Assembly (NCBI GenBank): GCA_964036275.1
Contig: OZ038435.1
Span: forward strand, 3,162,001-3,226,000
Source: Litoditis marina
Taxonomy: Eukaryota; Nematoda; Chromadorea; Rhabditida; Rhabditidae
Reading direction: 5' to 3'
Length of the DNA stretch: 64,000 bases
Both the position numbers and the translations under genes were made by a program. The notes below the pieces were generated by a model, which saw only the letters and a program-made list of their open reading frames with translations, did no database searches and had not been told where the DNA came from. Below, in pieces: positions 56,208 through 64,000 of this stretch; position 1 is the stretch's first letter, and each line of letters starts with the position of its first letter.

Positions 56208-59200
56208 GCTTTAAGTCATCACGCGCGTTCACTTGAAAAGTGAGCAGAACAGTATATTTCGAAATGATCTGTGCGTTCGGTTTTCAATAAGCGATGATAT
56301 AGAATAGCTCGTTTACGTCAGATCATAATTGCTACATAGTAAATTCGTTATAATTAGTAGTTCTCAGTGTAACTTGCAGAAGCACAAAGTGGACTACAAA
56401 GATGCACCAAGCGCACTCCAATCAGATTTCACACAAAGACAAGCTTCCAGAGTGCGAACATCTTTTCGCTTTGCGCACTATTTCGCGCTAGTTGTATCTC
56501 GACGGGAGGTAGGAGTAAGAAATACTCGTTCAGAACAAATTACCAAAAAAAGTACGCTGAACCTTTTTGTAGAAAAGATTCGCTCCTTTCCAAACCAATT
56601 TTATACAGTGTATGCCCTATCACTCGGTTTTGTAGTTAGATCCCGCCGGCTTTAGTCCTTTTGTCAATCGTATATTTGAGGAGATACATGTTGAGTAGAA
56701 TCTCAAGGCCCGAATGTTCATAAATACAGCCCACATAATGTTACCCAAATAACATAGACAACACTTTCCTGTAACAGCAAAATCATCAACGAGTAGAGGG
56801 TAAAGAAACATCAAGAAGTAAAAACATGTAGAAGACACTTCAGTTGGAGATATTTGTTTATGTGTTGGAGCAAAAAATACAAATTTATGCCATTTGAGGA
56901 GAATACCAACTAGTAAGGAAAGTTTTGATCTGAAAATAGTTTAAAACAGCAGGCGGGCTGGGAACATCATCAAAAAGGGATAGAACTCACAATCGTTATT
57001 TTATGAACAAGTGACTGATGAGAAAATTAGACTATGGGAGGCTCGTCAACTTCACTCATGAGATACTGGTGAGATCTAGGATTCATACTATAATCGAAAT
57101 GCTCACAATCTGCCTCTTAGGTTCCCACGAGATAGTTCCCGTGAGATCTGGTAGGACTTGGGGGAGATTACCGCGCCGCTAGATGGGATTACTAGTAGTG
57201 TTTCGGGTTCGGGTCAACCCGCGGCGAGCTAGTTATTTATACATAAACAATTGGCCCGCCCCCTCTTGTAATCTTGTTTTGCTCTTTCATATATCCTATC
57301 AAACATCAGACCAGATCATCCGTATTTATAGGTCAGAAAACGAGATTCAAGAGTGTTTTGAGGTTTGTGGTTTGTGTTTGCGGTGTTTGATTGAGGATTG
57401 TTTTTTGGCTCTCAGGCTGAAGAGAAGCGCTTTAGTCAATGATCATACTCCCATGTTCCAAAATAACCATATATGATGACCGTGGGAAAACAACAACAAA
57501 GGTGTATACTGTACACCATATTTTACAGCGTGAACGTGAAAATAGTTTCGTCGTTACTATCAAGAACGAGATTGAAAAAACGGAAAAAGTTTTTTTCTCG
57601 TTGAAATTCGGAAATAAAGTAAGTGAATGTATTGCAACCCATTAGATGTTATAGCTCCCGAGAAGATGATGTTTTGAAAAATGCGGGTTTTCGACAATTA
57701 CAAATAGGAAACAGCTCGAGGAAGCAGAAATAAAAAAACATTTGTTTTACTGGAGTGTAATGATTTGCTAGTAGCTAAAACACGACACAACTTGTTATAC
57801 GTTCCTTTCCTAGTGGATTCTAGAGCTCAGTAGATAATTACAACTGCTACAGGTAATCATAGCAATAGCGTGTGGTTTGTAAGTTAGCTCAAATGTAGAG
57901 ACACTTTTAAAAGCATAAGGTGCATGCATTTCTTTGTTGAGCACCGAATTGATTGTATGAAAGATTCAGCAAGGAATTGAACTCACGATCAAAAGCGCGA
58001 TAGACTGTTGTGCTCCCTACTACAGCAACATGGCTTTACCTTGAAGCAGAACGTTTCTAGAAAAGCTAAACAACAAGAATGAAATTTAAACGATCATGTC
58101 TTTTCTATTCTCGATCGATGTTTCTGTTTACTAGACCAGTGTCTCTTTTTTCTCTGCTGGGATTCTCTGGGGTTACTCACGAAGTGTCAAGTCATGACAA
58201 GATGACCACTAAATGTCACTCAATCCGCGGTGTCACAACAACATACGTCTTCGACGATATCTGACAAGTTATAAATACTTATGAAAAACGTCTGAGTTGT
58301 AACTGACTTCAAAGCCGGTCAAGTTGTGAAGTCAACTGACAGAAATGTGCGCGCGTAGGACGTGTTATGCAAACTATAATAAAAAAACAAGTTGAAGGTA
58401 TAATGTTATAACATAAAGAAGATCAATAACATTGATTGTAGTGTGAAGTTGCCATATTTCCCTTAGACCCACCGCGATCAAACTACAGAATAGAGCCAAA
58501 CGAGACGAAATCACCCTTCGCTCGCTTCTACTAGAGCAACGCCCAAAAGTACTCGTCTTCCTGTAGTTTTGTATTTTGATCTCGGTAATCAATAATGTTT
58601 GACCTTGACCGATCAGAGTGAAATTCAAACAGAGACCGAATTCAGTACTGTCAGATACGTTCCTTCTCTGCTCTTATCCTGAATACAGTATGCTAGAAAT
58701 AGTGTGCAAAGCGAGAGACGCAGGAAAGGATGTAGGTGCCGAAATGTTTTAGAAAACGTACTCTGGTCATCCCCCATAAAGAGGAAATTTCGAGAAATCA
58801 GCCCAGAATTCTCTGGAAACCTTCGTTTCGCTCGTTTATTGCATATTGCCAGCACGTTGTCCTATATTGAAATGAAAGAAATCTCTTCTATTTCAGGCCC
58901 TTTTATGTCACGTCATTCACAGAACAACACACACATTTTAGTCGGGGAAATACTGGGGGATTAGTCTGTTTTGGCGCCAACTAATCGGATTCAAATTCAA
59001 CCCGGAATCATCCCACTAATAGTAATGTCCGAAATGTGTACGAATCTTCCAAACACTGAGAAAAAATATATTAAATGAGAGTTATAGAAGTTGAGAGTGA
59101 CAACCACATTTGGGCTTTGAATTCAAAACCCTTCGAGGTTCTCTGGAATATTTCAGTTAAAGTTATTTGCAATTGCTTTTCTTATATGACTGATTTGAAC

Positions 59201-59367
59201 CATAAAGATATATTTGCATGACTGGCTGGAATTATTGACGCATAACAATGAGAATAAAAAGATAACGTTTATCTCGATATATTCGTTCAAGAATCTTCTT
59301 GAAAAGTACGTTTGCAACTGAAACGCGAGAATATTCCGAGAGTTCTTATTTGTGGTTTCGAGTGAAC

Positions 59368-59461
59368 TCAGACAATTCCCAGCCAATTGGCCAGCCACTT
59401 TTGTAGCGGCCTCAACGAGAGTTTGTAGGTCAGAGAGACGCAGGCAGTTTAACACTGTCTG
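59368..59461. repeat. Dispersed repeat, CAGAC/GTCTGAG family, copy 3 (reversed)
   Basis: CTCAGACAATTCCCAGCCAA to AACACTGTCTG; reverse complement of the 1868 and 55201 copies. Both ends begin CAGACA when read inward, so the element may have short inverted termini. Confidence 0.65.
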
Positions 59462-60901
59462 CATACTCGTTGTGCTCCATGATCTCTCGCATTTTAGTTT
59501 GCACAAAAAAATGTTTGTGAAAAGAATATATTCTACCGTAATTTATTAGTTTGCGACAAAAGTAAACTTTGCACCATTTTTAGAGTGTGTGACTACTTTA
59601 ACACAGCGAAGTGTCGAGTTTCAGTCTGGTTACAAAGTGGTTTAGACAAGTTTAGGTTTCAGAGTAGGCGTATTGGTTACTTATATGAGAGTGAACTTCG
59701 TAATTCGATATGTGTTCGAAAGTTCGTGAAACTCGAGAAGCGACATAAATAACAAGGAACATCTAAAAAGGACACGGAAAGACCGGAATAGAATCCAAGT
59801 GGTGCAGTCACATGTACTACAGAGAATGCCACATTGGATAGTTTGTTCTGCATACACACTGGGATTCTCGAATTTTGATCAAAATTTTGCTTGATCAAAC
59901 TACAAACACATCGAAACAGTAGAACGTGTAGCGCATAGACTTGCCTGTGCCGAAAAGATTCAACAGTTCTGGTCTTAACTTTTTCGTTGTCTTCCAGCTT
60001 AGAACTAACGGAGAAGTAACTTGACAGGGAAAGATACTACCAACAATTGGAACGCGCCAGCATTAGTGAAAGATGCAAAAAATACACTATATAACTTTCA
60101 CGTTATTGTACGTCAATGCTCATTAGAAACCAAAAACATGGCTCTCACAGGAGACTGCCAGAATTCAGAACATCTAATCGGGCGCGGAACAAGAAATGTA
60201 GTGTTCACCACGTATTTGTCTTCAAATGTCGATAATAGAGTCATAGTATCGAGACTTCCGAGAACGGATGGAGTTCACGGAAGTACGTATCAAGGAAGGT
60301 TTAAAAAAGTTGTAGATTGATAAACTTCTCCTTTTTTGGATATTTGGGACTTTTGCTGCAGTTGCACGCAAGCACATGACTCTGATACAGTTTCTGCTTA
60401 CAAACAAACTTACAGAGTTTCCAAAAATCTACTAGATTTCTACTGGACTGCATTGAGTCAAGGAACTATAATTGCTAGGGTGCAAAGTGGTAAAAAGTGA
60501 ATGATGCCTCAATATTACCAATTTTGGGCTCAAAACACGCATGATTCTCAAAATTTGCCTTGAATGATGGAGGGATCAAACTACAAAGTTCGAAAATGAC
60601 CGTGATCACTAAAAAGATACACCTTGAAACTTATCGATGTTCCTTCGTGCTTACCGTTAATAACTGTAGACTTATAAGCTGCGGAAGTGGTTCATATCCA
60701 ATGAAGTCAACAGTATAGTAATTGGATAAATAGACGATTCCGGAAGTTTCGAATAACCTAGATATGATGTCATTTGGGATCTAATAAAAGCTGTGAAGTG
60801 GGTTCGGAGACAAACAGAGTGCACGCATCTTATACTAGGGGACTAGAGGTTGTAGAGGGGGTGTGAGGCTATAAACGGCAGAGGGGAGACAAAATTAGAA
60901 C

Positions 60902-61123
60902 GGAGGGGGGGGGGGGAGAAAGGAAGAGGGAGGGGGAGAAAGGAAAGGATAAGATAGAAAGAAAGGGGAAGGAGAGAGAAAGAGAAAGGAGAGAGAGAGA
61001 GAGGAAGACAGAGGGGGAAAGGAAAAGATAAGATAGAAAGACGATGAAAGGAAAGAGAAAGGGAAAGGAGAGAGAGGGGGAGGCAGGAGAGAGGGGGAGA
61101 GAGAGAGTGAAAGAGAGAGGGAG
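60902..61123 (+). repeat. GA-rich homopurine tract
   Basis: About 220 bases almost entirely A and G on the plus strand (GGGGG runs, GAGAGAGA, AAAGG), broken only by a few T. All open frames over it are low-complexity artefacts. Confidence 0.85.
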
Positions 61124-61787
61124 ACATTTGCTTTGTTGCCCATTTAGTTCAACGGTGAGTCACTGGCATTTTGAATACAACTTGAGAAACATATATACGT
61201 TATCGTTAATCTATATTTAGATATTTATAGTAAAAGTTGTACGTTATTTATGAAAGTTATTTTGTCTTCAAGTATTTCATTGCCTTGTTTTGATTCTACA
61301 TCAGCTTACGTCAGATTTGGGCATATAACTTATTTTAATGTTCCATTCTCTTATTTTAGATACAAGTACTTCACCACTTCATGAACTTTTGAAAGCACGT
61401 AGTGACATTTGCTTATTTTCTATAAATTGGAGATATGATGTTGTTATGATTCTGTTTTGAAACACTAGAACCTTCAAAGGGAAAGTTTTCTGGGGATGAT
61501 TTTGTGAGCCCTTTTCTAACAAACAAAATTTTTCGAGTAAATACTATTTTCCTCCAACTCTAACAACGGAATTTTATGGCGGGGGGTTGTCGTTTTTGTT
61601 CCACAAATTGGTCTTGAAAGATCGCAGACTAGATCATTTGCTCTCAGTTATGTATCGCAACCAATCAACATATTAAGAATAGATGAAAAACCAATTCAGC
61701 CTAATTTGACCATAGAAATTTGTTCAATATTGTTCTTTCATTAATGATTATGATCTTAACGGATATTGTGAAGAAAATACACCACCT

Positions 61788-61926
61788 TTATACTGTTAGC
61801 CATTTGCACAGTCACGTGAAACATGTTAAACACAGCAGAACTCAGAAACGTGCAATGACAAAGTGCACTATACCTCATTACCATCAGAAAACTTCACGTG
61901 ACTATTCAATTTACATCTACTATAAG
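61788..61926. mobile_element. Inverted-repeat element, TATATACTGTTAG family, copy 2
   Basis: TTATACTGTTAGCCATTTGC then ACAGTCACGTGAAACATG; right end TTCACGTGACTATTCAATTT then ACATCTACTATAA. More than 85% like the 51189 copy by eye in the first 70 bases. Confidence 0.8.
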
Positions 61927-62709
61927 TCAAGTAAAGTGTGAAGAACCGGAAAATACTATTGGAACCATCCAAACCTAGCAAACAACCTGATTCCAGGAAG
62001 TTTTCGAAACTGAGTGACCAATAAATGATAGAAGTCTTCAAAAGGGAAGAAGTTGTCCTCGCTACTGAAGAGCTCTTTCCGATTCGCGAACTATTGTTCG
62101 CATTAAATGAGTGAGCACTCTTTGTATTACGTGGTTTTACGTAAGCGATTTCAAGCTTTGCTTTGCTTGAGACAAGATGGGTTCATTCGACCTTTGACCT
62201 TGTCCATTCTGGGAAAAGGGCTCGTACAGTACAGGCCGGCCATGGTACTTGCATTTGTACACACTACAGGTTGTACGAAATGCTTTTTATTTTTAAAAAC
62301 GTGAAAGTATTTTAGACTTTGTTCTCCTCTCACATCACACGTCCCCGTGCTTTTTCGCTCTCACTCTCACTGTTTTGATGCTCTGTGAGCCTTCACTTTC
62401 ACAAAACACGAAAACAATCAGTCAGTCTGAGACGATTTTCAATCATTTCGGAATTAAACGAAAGAATAGGTCATCGACCAATAAAGCCATACCAGAATAT
62501 AAATAGCTTGTTAGACGACGAGTAGAGATAGTGGGCATGGAGAGGCATAGAGAAATTTGTATATTTGAAGCTCATGTCGCAGTAAACTGTTCGAAGTGAG
62601 CTTATGATGAGTAACTACCGCCTCACAGTAATTCGATGTGATCACAACCTGAGGCTGTCAACAAGACCGATGGGAAGTACTCTTAAAGGGGGACAGAATG
62701 GGAAGCTAG

Positions 62710-62733
62710 TTTAGGTACCCCGGGGTGCCTAAA
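62710..62733. repeat. 24-bp palindrome
   Basis: TTTAGGTACCCCGGGGTGCC then TAAA reads the same on both strands except for one base pair. TTAGGTACCCC recurs at about 63390. Confidence 0.5.
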
Positions 62734-64000
62734 CATAACGTTGCGCGCTCCGAAACAGACATGTGAACCGTATGCAAATTAGGTTTGTTAGTTTGCCTAA
62801 AAAAGATATATATCAGTTTCTCTTAGGCAGCTATTTCATATAAACTTTCCTTTCTGTCCTTCTTTAAAGTGAACTCCGTCTCTTGGAACATACGACATTT
62901 TCTTTCTCCCATATGCCGCCGGAATAAAAGTGCTACGAAATAGTGGGAAAACCGCTGAGACGCAGGATGAGATGGGGATGTCCGGTTGTTTCTGCAGTCA
63001 CGTTAAATCAAAAACAATTTCATATACTTGGGTAGGTTTTTAGGTTGTGAAAAGGAACTTCAAATCACATATAAAGGTTTTCCATTTTCCTAACCAAAGC
63101 TTCAGAAAGTGACCTATAGCACTGAAGTTTGACATCGAACTAAATATCGCCTACTATGGTTTTTTTAGCTCGTTCGGATTGTAACTGTTTGTTTTGATAT
63201 CACATCACAATTCTGAACGCGTTTTTCAATTTGAAAATTAAAAATAGTGACAAAGTAGCAAAAGGGTTGAGTAGGCGTCACTGCATTATTCACTAGTAAA
63301 GTGTACGTGAGGGGAGTGGGAGTTTTAAACATATTTAATAAAGTATTAAGGATAATCCTCACGTAATGACTGGACACTTCCTCAGGATCTTAGGTACCCC
63401 AAAAGGTCGTATAACCTATCGCGTAAGTGAATCTCTTAATATTTGAGCAGTTTAAAATGCTAGTTCGCTTTGGACAGAGCTAACTGCATACGTGTCTACT
63501 ACGGAAAGTCTAAGTACAAACGTAGATCTCATGAGGTGTTCAATTCTTTCAATTCTCATGAGGTTGGAAAGATGGCTAAGCCGCAAGATACAAACACGGT
63601 AAAAACTAGAAACAGACCTACAGAATACCGTAGCACTTACTTAGACACAGACTCTACGACATGGCCATTACAAAAATGTAAAGGTAGCTTTCATTTCTTG
63701 TTCTAGAACATAATGTGAATATGACATTACAAACCAAGTTTACACTTCGTTCTAGAACAGGAAAAGCAGGCCACTTTCACGTTTTTTCGATATACTAAAA
63801 TACGAGCGAATCAAAGAGCAATTGTCTTCCTGCTCCTTCCAAATTGCGCCGGTCATTTAAACCTGATTAGCGATAAATTAGTGTGGCGCGGGGTCATAAA
63901 AACCGATTTACACATCACTCTTGTTTTGCAAGGAACTCGTATTTCCTTACACCATCTAGAATAATCTATAAAAGTAGTGGTAAATGCAAGATATACTGTA

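Larger units (their letters stand above)
55879..64000. other. Right-hand 8 kb without a recognised gene
   Basis: I read all frames here without finding a protein-like exon series. It holds copies of repeat families (AGGACGAT at 56098, CAGAC at 59368, TATATACTGTTAG at 61788, TGTAGTTTGAT pieces at about 56631, 58480-58585, 59888 and 60573), a GA-rich tract at 60902-61123 and a short palindrome at 62710. The best single-exon candidate is 57439-57605, which ends at a GTAAGTG donor but has no clear acceptor. Confidence 0.5.

Noticed and set aside
57439..57605. Possible exon with a GTAAGTG donor
   Set aside because: No acceptor or partner exons found; composition alone is not enough.
60843..61143. 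Serine/proline/leucine-rich minus-strand frames
   Set aside because: Artefacts of the GA-rich tract read on the complementary CT strand.

Overview
This window is nuclear DNA of an animal, almost certainly a nematode. Every well-supported gene is split by many short to medium introns with strong T-rich 3' splice sites of the TTTCAG type. Several start codons lie a few to about 50 bases behind such an acceptor, as expected for spliced-leader trans-splicing. The proteins (CDK-5, ADP/ATP carrier, ABCF2, copper ATPase, aconitase) read closest to their Caenorhabditis counterparts from memory, and a nematode-type transthyretin-like gene is present. All exon models below were built by joining frames at GT/AG (rarely GC/AG) sites and checking phase. 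No database search was possible.

Layout: 0.7-2.6 kb, omega-class glutathione transferase on the minus strand, C-terminal half not found. 2.6-7.0 kb, repeats, including a region bounded by 18-bp inverted repeats with a 300-bp foldback inside. 7.0-9.8 kb, cdk-5 (+). 10.5-12.2 kb, ADP/ATP carrier (-). 13.1-22.9 kb, abcf-2 (+), whose largest intron (about 3.8 kb) holds a complete same-strand gene for a tail-anchored protein with an MSP/VAP-like domain. 22.9-26.6 kb, repeats, including an 858-bp hAT-like element with a second element nested in it. 26.6-40.05 kb, the copper-transporting P-type ATPase (cua-1, 32 exons). 40.7-42.5 kb, eEF1B (-). 43.1-49.2 kb, mitochondrial aconitase (aco-2, 17 exons). 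50.4-52.1 kb, a transthyretin-like gene without a visible signal-peptide exon. 52.9-54.0 kb, a small acidic secreted protein. 55.5-55.9 kb (-), a 68-residue neuropeptide-like precursor. 56-64 kb, no gene recognised; repeats and a GA-rich tract.

Functionally this is a mix of housekeeping genes (mitochondrial ATP/ADP exchange and TCA cycle, translation elongation, ribosome-associated ABC-F, copper export) and small secreted nematode-type genes. I see no operon-like clustering with short spacers. Neighbouring pairs are often convergent (cdk-5/ANT, cua-1/eEF1B) or divergent (ANT/abcf-2, eEF1B/aco-2).

The striking feature is the density of small inverted-repeat elements in introns and spacers. 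At least ten families or singletons can be told apart by eye, several with copies elsewhere in the window and a few with exact target-site duplications. The gene-level points most worth checking are the nested gene inside abcf-2, the cysteine-free fourth metal-binding domain of the copper ATPase, the non-canonical splice sites, and the peptide precursor.
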